DNA from: an uncultured bacterium
Lineage (GTDB): Bacteria; Bacillota; Clostridia; Lachnospirales; Lachnospiraceae
Reading direction: 5' to 3'
Assembly: GCA_905214675.1 (NCBI GenBank)
Contig: CAJMMS010000045.1
Coordinates: 1 to 13,701, forward strand
DNA length: 13,701 nt
Under the pieces are notes generated by a model. That model was not told the origin of the DNA. It ran no database searches and saw nothing but the letters and a program-made list of their open reading frames with translations. The number at the start of each line of letters is the position of its first letter. The first letter of the stretch is position 1. Shown here in pieces: positions 8,201-13,701 of the stretch. The position numbers and the translations under genes are program-made.

Positions 8201-10696
8201 GGACTGTTTGCCGTTTCCGTTTGTACAGTAAACCGGGAACATGATCGTTCCATTTTTCAACTGTACACCTGCGCCAGGACCAGTTCCGCAGAATTTCATC
8301 CAGTCTGCTTTTACCATCGGTGTGATATCTGTTGGATTTGCCCATGTCTCGCCATCGTCATCGCTGTATGTCATCCACAGATAGCAGGTCTGCTGAACCT
8401 TCAGTTCACTGTTTTTATAGATGTTTCCAACTCGTTTGCCATCTTTGTAGAGTTCACCGCGTGCTGTAAACGGCTGTTTGTCCTCCACTTCAACCTGATA
8501 TGCTGTCTTTGCGCCCTGGCTGTCATATACAACACCATTTTCACGCACTGTGTATTCTGCATTGGAACTGTCTGTCAAAACCTGATATTTCTGCCCGTTC
8601 ACCTCTTTGTATCCATTGCCCTGTGTTGCAGACGCAAATCCGATATTTGAAGGGAACATATCAACCAGCATATAAACACGGCCATAATGTTCGCTGTTCT
8701 CATCATTATCTACCGCCAGAGCAGGATCTACTGTATATCCATAAGAATCGGACAGGTCGATAACCGGCTGCAGTGCTCCCCAGGTTTCTCCATTATCTTT
8801 ACTTCTTCTGATAACACTGTCGATAACACCAACATCAGCTCCACCATTCCATCTCTTGTCAATGGATGCAAAGACTGTTCCTGTTTTTTTGGAAGTAACG
8901 ATCGCCGGAATACGGTATGCTGCCGAGCCGTCATAACCACTGTTGAACAGTTCACGGTTTTCTGTTTTATAATAACCGCTTAATTTTTCTTTCTCATTCG
9001 GATAAATGGAGGAATTTGTTGCTGCATGCAATTCGCCAAGCTGATTTTCTCCCGGTTCCTTATCATAAATTTCCGCTTTTGAACAATAAATTCCATCTGC
9101 AAAGGTTATTTTTGAAACATTGAGGTTTGCAGAAAATTCTGCCGAACCTGCTGATACACCATCAACAAAAAGTTCCGCTTTTCCGTCTGCTTTTCTAAGC
9201 AGAGACAGTGTATGCCATTTTCTGGTATCCAGTGCAGAATTTGCAACCGTAAATTCTGTTATTGTATCATTTATACGCAGTCCTGCTTTTTTCGCAGCCG
9301 GATCAATATAGAGCTTGCTGCCATCTGCAAATGTCATAAGATCTGCTTTTTCGGTTCCATTCTCTTTCAGACGATAGGTAATGTCCACCGCTCCGGTACT
9401 CAGTGCCTCGCTGATACCGGTAGAAACTTCTCCGGCAGGATTCGCTATTTCGTAAACCGGTGTCTGACTAACTGTTTTCGTTTTTGTCAGGACAATGTTC
9501 CGCATACTTCCGCTGAATACCCATCCGGATGGACTGCTGTATCCTTCTGCACCACCGATATTAAACGCTGTCGGTTCCCAGCTTCCGATGCACATATCTG
9601 CTGTTGTGTCTGCTGATACCGTATCTGTTCCGTCAACCGTTATCGTTGTCTTTCCATTTTTTCTGATTTCCAGAACAGCCGTATGCCAGTTTCCATCAGC
9701 ATAACTTGTTTTTGATGACGCTACAACCTGTCCGCCTCTTACTTCAAATTTGACCTGTCCGTCTTTGATATACAACGCATAATATTTATCACTTGTATCC
9801 AATGACAGCAATGCCTGCAATCTACTTTTCGATGTTTTAAAGTCAACAGACCACTTCATGGAATTTGTTCCATAAAAGAAATCTGACAGTCTTTCATCTT
9901 TTCTCTGGGCAGAAGTAACTTCTGTCTCTGTATTCGTATAATAACGTACCGTCTCATATCCTTCTACGCTGCTGTCAATCTGTCCGTCAGAAACTGCTGG
10001 TATAGTCGGAGTCTCAGATGCTTCCACCGCTTTTGTCAGTACAACATTTTTAATACTTGCACCTTTCAGAACCCATCCTGATGAAAAATTATATCCTGCC
10101 ATACCGCCAATCGTGAAGTTTGTCGGTGTTGCCCAAGATGCAATAAAGTTCGATGGAGCGGCTGTGCTCCCTTCAACAGTATCTGAGAGCGTCTTATTTC
10201 CGCTTTCATCAATCGCATAAATGCGAAGTGTGACTTTTCCTGCATCGTCGATTTCTAATTCTGCTGTATGCCATGCTCCATCGTTATAAGTATTTGTTGT
10301 CTTTGCGATTACTTTATTTTTTCCGGCTTCAAATGCAACAACACCTGCTTTTACATAAATGGCATAATATTCACTACCTGTAGCCAGACCAAGTAAGGAT
10401 TCGAGTCCAGTTGCATTTGTTTTAAAATCAACAGACCATTTCATTGCCTTTGTTCCTGCAAAGAAGTCGCTCACTTTTTCACTTTTCTCTGTTGCCGATG
10501 TTATTTCCGTGCCGGTAGCGTAGCGCAGTGTCTGTAATCCTTTCACAGACGTATCGATCTTTCCATCTTCCACCGCTTCCTGTACTGCCGACTCCGCTGC
10601 CAGCACCGGCCACGAATACGAATATGCCGGTACGGAGCCAAGTACCATACACGCTGCAAGTGTAGCCGAAAGCCACTTGTTGTTCTTTTTCTTCAT
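5288..10696 (-). CDS. Secreted multimodular GH33 sialidase
   Basis: Exo-sialidase that releases sialic acid from glycans outside the cell. 1802 aa. Modules: signal peptide 1-33/34 (KKKNNK, hydrophobic core, VLA-A site); LamG-like repeats about 46-230 and 239-412; a third LamG/CBM40-like module about 416-555; GH33 propeller about 575-1015; Ig-like about 1026-1120; F5/8C (CBM32-like) about 1150-1294; FIVAR helices about 1296-1425; Ig-like about 1432-1540; FIVAR about 1541-1620; two lysine-rich FN3-like modules to the end. Catalytic signs: YRIP with Arg595, Asp621, Glu866, Arg882, probably Arg946, and nucleophile Tyr977 in YSSL. Four Asp boxes: 632-639, 778-785, 838-845, 893-900. An insertion at about 690-770 interrupts the propeller, as in NanB/NanH-type enzymes. 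No LPXTG or C-terminal membrane segment. AGGAG 7 nt before the ATG (10704-10708). Hydrolytic versus intramolecular trans-sialidase type is not settled. Confidence 0.95.
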   Translation of the reverse strand: MKKKNNKWLSATLAACMVLGSVPAYSYSWPVLAAESAVQEAVEDGKIDTSVKGLQTLRYATGTEITSATEKSEKVSDFFAGTKAMKWSVDFKTNATGLESLLGLATGSEYYAIYVKAGVVAFEAGKNKVIAKTTNTYNDGAWHTAELEIDDAGKVTLRIYAIDESGNKTLSDTVEGSTAAPSNFIASWATPTNFTIGGMAGYNFSSGWVLKGASIKNVVLTKAVEASETPTIPAVSDGQIDSSVEGYETVRYYTNTETEVTSAQRKDERLSDFFYGTNSMKWSVDFKTSKSRLQALLSLDTSDKYYALYIKDGQVKFEVRGGQVVASSKTSYADGNWHTAVLEIRKNGKTTITVDGTDTVSADTTADMCIGSWEPTAFNIGGAEGYSSPSGWVFSGSMRNIVLTKTKTVSQTPVYEIANPAGEVSTGISEALSTGAVDITYRLKENGTEKADLMTFADGSKLYIDPAAKKAGLRINDTITEFTVANSALDTRKWHTLSLLRKADGKAELFVDGVSAGSAEFSANLNVSKITFADGIYCSKAEIYDKEPGENQLGELHAATNSSIYPNEKEKLSGYYKTENRELFNSGYDGSAAYRIPAIVTSKKTGTVFASIDKRWNGGADVGVIDSVIRRSKDNGETWGALQPVIDLSDSYGYTVDPALAVDNDENSEHYGRVYMLVDMFPSNIGFASATQGNGYKEVNGQKYQVLTDSSNAEYTVRENGVVYDSQGAKTAYQVEVEDKQPFTARGELYKDGKRVGNIYKNSELKVQQTCYLWMTYSDDDGETWANPTDITPMVKADWMKFCGTGPGAGVQLKNGTIMFPVYCTNGNGKQSSFNVYTTDGGKTWNRGGSPNNGGDMQNATSELTESCIITLDNGHLMQFMRSYNGVVTTAVSTDNGLTWSETTKHSGIIDPYCQMSAVHYGTLTDPADNKQKEAIIFSNPAGGGRKGGKVRIAFVNADDTLTWAYSKLIEENKYVYSSLTVMQDGNIGLIYEQEAYAAIGAAFTSFSPQYIMDTNVYENTPTPTKIAATLTDASGKTVTELKEGTTITADVTFSQNVFAAGNVTLNVRVGDKVREAQLEGNTTENTLRFVYEVTAEDTGKVVVTGEVNTKDNGVAETVYNVSLSSKPITTKDVTVGSIASASETTFAELPVTGMTATAGSQYAESGNEGPASNVLDNNLNTHWHSKYNEDNASNGGRPKHWITINLGGTYLIDSLKYTPRTGGLNGTITEYQIEVSTDGTNFTPVATGNWEKNADVKTAYFGGAVKATHVKLRAIDTKDEWATAAEIRVTGTNDLTAAVDKTNVFAVLAEYDAYAENTEFTALADAVKEAKAAAGKPNATADEIKTAADKVNAAVEAAGTLAKTNLTGKIQEGAEKVQENYTLSSWVAYAEALETAKAVNDSSTKAEILKAYTSLAKAEANLVRRSGKTEEITCDCALGEITGVQDQTVALDVADSQSVKLHPTATVTPCRVDGHNGTVVYTYAVKSAENTGAVVTEDGTVTVKEAGTAVITITATLSREGEESIVKTKDVTLTVTSNKASAAEKDGLKNAVDSVADQIKDKDKYTAESYQKLKDAVDAANKLISSGSASKQAIADAKQAIADAKGKLVLKAETPKPAEEVKLDAPAVKAVKAKAAKGGVTVTVTVEPVKDAASYDVYRVVKGKASKVGTTAAGKTAVTDKKAVRGASYYAVAVSADGKTVSKAGAAVAVKLAKAPKIKKATAGSRNAKLTWKKAKGTKVVVYRSTKKNSGYKKVATSRKGAASLVNKKLKAGKTYYYKIATVKGKTVSAMSKAKRVKIKK
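5883..5923. repeat. 21-bp direct repeat in a FIVAR module
   Basis: A 20-base word (gcatctgcgatcgcctgttt) is repeated after one intervening base, with a single mismatch. It encodes a doubled QAIADAK heptad in the helical FIVAR module of the sialidase, lengthening the helix by seven residues. A small in-frame duplication. Confidence 0.7.
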
Positions 10697-10703
10697 GTTT
10701 CTT

Positions 10704-10708
10704 CTCCT
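10704..10708 (-). promoter_or_regulatory. Ribosome binding site of the sialidase
   Basis: AGGAG lies 7 nt before the ATG at 10696 and fixes this start. A second AGGAG lies 16 nt further upstream (10720-10724) with no start codon at a working distance in the sialidase frame. Doubled sites like this may act as a standby ribosome site; that is inference. Confidence 0.8.
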
Positions 10709-10809
10709 CTCTTATAAAACTCCTCTGTTTTATTTGTTCTGCCAGATTCGATGTTGCTGTAAGCTCCGACACCGGGAACTTTTTCAAATATATCTACCAA
10801 GACAAGAAC

Positions 10810-10841
10810 ATGCACAGAAATTATAACAAATTTCTGTGCAT
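10810..10841. promoter_or_regulatory. Perfect 32-bp palindrome over the sialidase promoter (operator candidate)
   Basis: Perfect 12-bp arms ATGCACAGAAAT and ATTTCTGTGCAT enclose an 8-bp centre. The -10 box (10820-10825) lies across the centre and one arm, the other arm fills most of the -35/-10 spacer, and the expected start (about 10813) lies in the first arm. Because much of the palindrome is upstream of the start it cannot form as a hairpin in the sialidase transcript, so a DNA-binding dimer that blocks polymerase is the simplest reading. It does not match the CcpA cre consensus. In read-through RNA from parC it could form a hairpin, but no U-run follows. Confidence 0.72.
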
Positions 10842-10848
10842 ATCTCAA
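10820..10848 (-). promoter_or_regulatory. Sigma-A promoter of the sialidase gene
   Basis: On the minus strand: -35 TTGAGA (10843-10848, 5 of 6 to consensus), a 17-nt spacer, and -10 TATAAT (10820-10825, 6 of 6). Start expected near 10813, giving a leader of about 117 nt. A near-consensus promoter on an accessory secreted enzyme, overlapped by a perfect palindrome, fits strong expression under repressor control. The rest of this intergenic stretch (10697-10867) holds the leader and no clear terminator for parC. Confidence 0.85.
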
Positions 10849-10867
10849 GGTTTTTTATGCAGTTTTC

Positions 10868-13114
10868 CTACACTCTTGTCTTGACTGCTTTTGCATCGCG
10901 CTTACTGATCCGCAGGCGGTTCAGATGTACTTCTTTTTCTTTATAATAAGCTATATCATCTCCATTGGGAGTCAGCAGATGTACCTGCTGCAGATGATCT
11001 TTTGCATTCATCTTCATACCGCGTACACCGATCGCCGCTTTCTTTTTCACCGGCACTTCTTCCAGCAGGAACCGCAGAAAATAACCGTCTGTGCTCTGCA
11101 GCACGATCTGCTCTTCCTCCCCGATCGGATAGACACCGATAAGTTTGTCATCTTCGCCAAGTTTTGTCGCTGCAATGGTACGTTTGGATACGTCAAATTC
11201 GCTTCCTTCTACTTTTTTGAGCATTGCCTGCCCTGTCGCAAAGAGAAGCTGTTTTCCTCTGATCGTGTTCAGTCCTTCGATACGCAGGATTTCTTCTTCC
11301 GCACTTGCATAATTACAGAGGTTGTCGATCGGCGTTCCTTTATCCCGGAAACGTCCATATGGAAGATCTGCGACTTTGAGCAGATGCATCTTTCCGGCAT
11401 CTGTAAAAATGCACAGTTTGTCGGTATTCAGGCAATGTATGATAAAACGACTCTCTGCGTCTGCCGACTCTTTGTTCCTCTCATAGACGGAACAGTCCAC
11501 GCTTCTTGTATAACCAAACCGGTCGATCAGCACAACGACCTCTGCTTCTTCCATCTTCTTTTCCTCAAAAACTGCCGCTTTTGCATTTTCAATCGATGTT
11601 TTTCTTGGAACGGCATATTCTTTTTTCAGACGGTCCAGATCCTTTATGATCACTTTTGCCATCGAACGGTAGTTCGTCAGAATATCCTCATAGGTCGCGA
11701 TATTTTTCAACGTCTGTGCGTGTTCTGCTTCCAGTGCCTCGATTTCCAGACCGATCAGCTTATAGAGGCGCATATCCAGGATCGCATTTGCCTGGTTCTC
11801 CGTAAAATGCAGCTTTGCTGCCGCTTTTTCGGATGTTTTGCTGCGGAAACGGATTCCTTCTGTAATGCCCTCCACCAGACATTTTTTTACCTGGTCGCGG
11901 CTCTTGCTTCCGCGCAGAATCTCAATGATCAGGTCGATCACATCGCAGGCTTTGATCAGACCTTCCTGGATTTCCTGTTTTGCCCTTTCTTTTGCAAGCA
12001 GGTTTTTGTATTTTCTGGTTGCCAGTTCAAACTGAAAATCAATATGATGCCCGATGATTGCCTTTAATCCCAGTGTTTCCGGCTTTCCATCTGCCACAGC
12101 CAGCATATTGACACCAAACGTGTCCTCCAGTCTGGTCTTTTTATAGAGCATATTGATAATATTCTGTGCATCTGCATTTTTCTTAAGTTCCAGTACGATA
12201 CGGATGCCGTCTTTTGAGGACTGGTTGGAAATATCTACGATGTCCGTTGTCGTCTTATTTTCCACCAGATTCGCGATGTCATTTAAAAACTTGCCAATGT
12301 TCGCACCCATCATCGTATACGGAATCTCCGTGATCACAATGCGCTCTTTTCCACCTTTGAGTTTCTCGACCTCCACGCGGCCGCGCAGACGGATCTTGCC
12401 GCTTCCGCTCTCATAAATGGAAAGCAGTTCGTCTTTATTGATGACGATACCGCCGGTCGGGAAATCCGGTCCCTGGATATACTGCATCAGTTCTTCTGTT
12501 GTGATCTTGTTATTCAGGATCGTTGCTTTGACGGCATCGATCACTTCTCCTAAATTGTGCGGCGGTGTGCTGGTCACCATGCCAACTGCAATGCCTTCCG
12601 ATCCATTTACCAGAAGATTCGGCAGACGTACCGGAAGCACCTGCGGCTCTTTTTCTGTTTCATCAAAGTTTGGTCCAAAATCAACCACATCTTTATCCAG
12701 ATCCGCAAGAAATGCATCCTGTGTAACCTTCTGCAGACGCGCTTCCGTATATCGCATGGCAGCCGCGCCGTCTCCTTCAATCGAACCAAAGTTTCCATGG
12801 CCATCTACCAGCGGCAGACCTTTTTTGAAATCCTGTGCCATCACGACCAGCGCTTCATAGATCGAGCTGTCTCCATGTGGATGATATTTACCCATCGTAT
12901 CACCAACGATACGGGCACATTTACGATATGGGCGGTCATAGCGGATACCCAGTTCATACATATCATAAAGTGTTCGCCGCTGTACCGGCTTTAATCCGTC
13001 ACGCACATCCGGAAGTGCCCTTGAGACAATCACGCTCATTGCATAGTCAATATAAGATTTCTGCATCAGTTCCGAATACTCTGTCCGGATGATCTGTTCC
13101 TGTTCTCTGTCCAT
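10868..13114 (-). CDS. parC: DNA topoisomerase IV subunit A (ParC-type)
   Basis: The cleavage-and-rejoining subunit of a type IIA topoisomerase, which with ParE unlinks daughter chromosomes. 748 aa from the ATG at 13114, which lies 7 nt after AAAGGG; a GTG directly before it (13117) would add one residue but is only 4 nt from that site. The winged-helix region has SRALPDVRDGLKPVQRR, HPHGDSSIYE and the catalytic Tyr122 in RYTE. The quinolone-determining positions are Ser83 and Glu87, a sensitive-type pair. The tower and coiled-coil gate follow, then a C-terminal beta-pinwheel (about 500-748) in which I see no QRRGGKG-type GyrA box. This, and pairing with a B subunit off the gyrase/dnaA context, favours ParC over GyrA. 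Starts about 20 bp after parE. Confidence 0.88.
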   Translation of the reverse strand: MDREQEQIIRTEYSELMQKSYIDYAMSVIVSRALPDVRDGLKPVQRRTLYDMYELGIRYDRPYRKCARIVGDTMGKYHPHGDSSIYEALVVMAQDFKKGLPLVDGHGNFGSIEGDGAAAMRYTEARLQKVTQDAFLADLDKDVVDFGPNFDETEKEPQVLPVRLPNLLVNGSEGIAVGMVTSTPPHNLGEVIDAVKATILNNKITTEELMQYIQGPDFPTGGIVINKDELLSIYESGSGKIRLRGRVEVEKLKGGKERIVITEIPYTMMGANIGKFLNDIANLVENKTTTDIVDISNQSSKDGIRIVLELKKNADAQNIINMLYKKTRLEDTFGVNMLAVADGKPETLGLKAIIGHHIDFQFELATRKYKNLLAKERAKQEIQEGLIKACDVIDLIIEILRGSKSRDQVKKCLVEGITEGIRFRSKTSEKAAAKLHFTENQANAILDMRLYKLIGLEIEALEAEHAQTLKNIATYEDILTNYRSMAKVIIKDLDRLKKEYAVPRKTSIENAKAAVFEEKKMEEAEVVVLIDRFGYTRSVDCSVYERNKESADAESRFIIHCLNTDKLCIFTDAGKMHLLKVADLPYGRFRDKGTPIDNLCNYASAEEEILRIEGLNTIRGKQLLFATGQAMLKKVEGSEFDVSKRTIAATKLGEDDKLIGVYPIGEEEQIVLQSTDGYFLRFLLEEVPVKKKAAIGVRGMKMNAKDHLQQVHLLTPNGDDIAYYKEKEVHLNRLRISKRDAKAVKTRV

Positions 13115-13137
13115 CACGTTTCCCTTTCTTCTCTCGC

Positions 13138-13701
13138 TTAGATATCCAGTTCTGCATCCTGTGCATGCTCATAAATAAATGCTTTTCTTGGCGGAACATC
13201 ACTTCCCATCAGCATTTCCGTCACATCCGAAGCCATACGTGCATCCTCGATCTCCACCCGTTTGAGAATACGCGTTTCCGGATTCAGCGTTGTTTCCCAG
13301 AGCTGTTCGGCATCCATCTCACCAAGACCTTTGTAGCGCTGCAAAGTAAAGCTGCCTTTGTGTGTCCTGCGGTAACGCTCCAGAGCCTTGTCATCGTACA
13401 GATACTCTTCCTTACCTTTGGATGGCATCGCCTTGTAAAGCGGCGGCATCGCAATATACACATGTCCCTCATAGATCAGATCCGGCATAAACCGGTAGAA
13501 CAGCGTCAGAAGCAGCGTGGAAATATGTGCTCCGTCCACATCGGCATCCGCCATGATCACGATCTTGTCATAGCGAAGCTTCGTAATATCAAAATCATTT
13601 CCATACCCTTCGGAAAATCCGCAGCCAAATGCATTGATCATGGTTTTGATCTCCGCATTTGCCAGAACCTTGTCGATGCTTGCTTTTTCCACATTTAAAA
13701 T
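13138..13701 (-). CDS. parE: DNA topoisomerase IV subunit B (ParE-type), C-terminal part
   Basis: The last 187 codons of the ATPase subunit; the gene continues past the right edge, beginning here with ILNVEKA, the conserved run of GyrB/ParE. The TOPRIM metal site is visible (MADADVDGAHI), as are the RYKGLGEMDAEQLWETT block and the terminal LMGSDVPPRKAFI. The missing part would hold the GHKL ATPase, transducer and EGDSA motif. There is no long insert in the TOPRIM part, as expected for Gram-positive enzymes. The stop lies about 20 bp before parC, so the two subunits are made from one transcript. GyrB cannot be ruled out from this fragment alone; the ParE call follows from the partner. Confidence 0.87.
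   Translation of the reverse strand: MLNVEKASIDKVLANAEIKTMINAFGCGFSEGYGNDFDITKLRYDKIVIMADADVDGAHISTLLLTLFYRFMPDLIYEGHVYIAMPPLYKAMPSKGKEEYLYDDKALERYRRTHKGSFTLQRYKGLGEMDAEQLWETTLNPETRILKRVEIEDARMASDVTEMLMGSDVPPRKAFIYEHAQDAELDI

Noticed and set aside
10479..10787. 102-codon frame overlapping the start of the sialidase on the same strand
   Set aside because: It begins at a TTG with no good ribosome site, runs out of frame through the signal-peptide region and resembles nothing I know. The sialidase has the proper AGGAG and signal peptide.
10810..10841. Palindrome as an intrinsic terminator of parC
   Set aside because: No U-run follows on the minus strand and it overlaps a near-consensus promoter; an operator is the better reading, though a minor role in read-through RNA remains possible.
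10800..10867. CcpA cre site at the sialidase promoter
   Set aside because: The region lacks the central CG and the TGNAA/TTNCA-type half sites of cre.
10925..12067. 380-codon plus-strand frame opposite parC
   Set aside because: Long only because of the codon bias of parC on the other strand; composition is Phe/Cys/Ile-rich and there is no start context.

Overview
All real genes lie on the minus strand, so the window reads right to left. Moderate-to-low GC, the order rimP-nusA-rnpM(ylxR)-ylxQ-infB-rbfA, a parE-parC pair, and a secreted sialidase with LamG, F5/8C and FIVAR modules suggest a gut Firmicute of the Lachnospiraceae, near Ruminococcus/Mediterraneibacter (R. torques or R. gnavus relatives). 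The species is inference only.

Region 1 (right end, 10868-13701): the 3' part of a type II topoisomerase B subunit (parE-like) followed after about 20 bp by the A subunit (parC-like). The A subunit has the catalytic Tyr122 but no recognisable GyrA box, which favours topoisomerase IV over gyrase.

Region 2 (5288-10867): one very large secreted GH33 sialidase of 1802 residues. It has its own near-consensus sigma-A promoter, whose -10 box sits in the middle of a perfect 12+8+12 palindrome, a strong operator candidate. Three tandem carbohydrate-binding (LamG/CBM40-like) modules precede the catalytic propeller; Ig-like, F5/8C, FIVAR and lysine-rich FN3-like modules follow. The gene is a lone accessory gene between two housekeeping operons, and its 3' side carries a cluster of palindromes, including a 42-nt imperfect hairpin that looks like an interspersed repeat.

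Region 3 (1-5190): the translation/transcription operon rimP-nusA-rnpM-ylxQ-infB-rbfA. It starts from an extended -10 promoter, and its short leader contains two adjacent hairpins, the second abutting the rimP Shine-Dalgarno region. The genes are tightly packed: nusA/rnpM 3 bp apart, rnpM/ylxQ and ylxQ/infB overlapping. infB encodes an IF2 with a long Arg/Gly/Asn-rich disordered linker built from recent 114-bp tandem repeats. The first 9 codons of rbfA are at the left edge.

How they fit together: RimP and RbfA mature the 30S subunit, IF2 starts translation, NusA and the two small RNA-binding proteins act on transcription and RNA processing, and topoisomerase IV unlinks chromosomes. The sialidase acts outside the cell, probably on mucin or other sialoglycans, and is the only accessory gene. 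I saw no tRNA, rRNA, CRISPR array, transposase or phage gene. The only gene-free stretches are 5066-5287 and 10697-10867, both described below.
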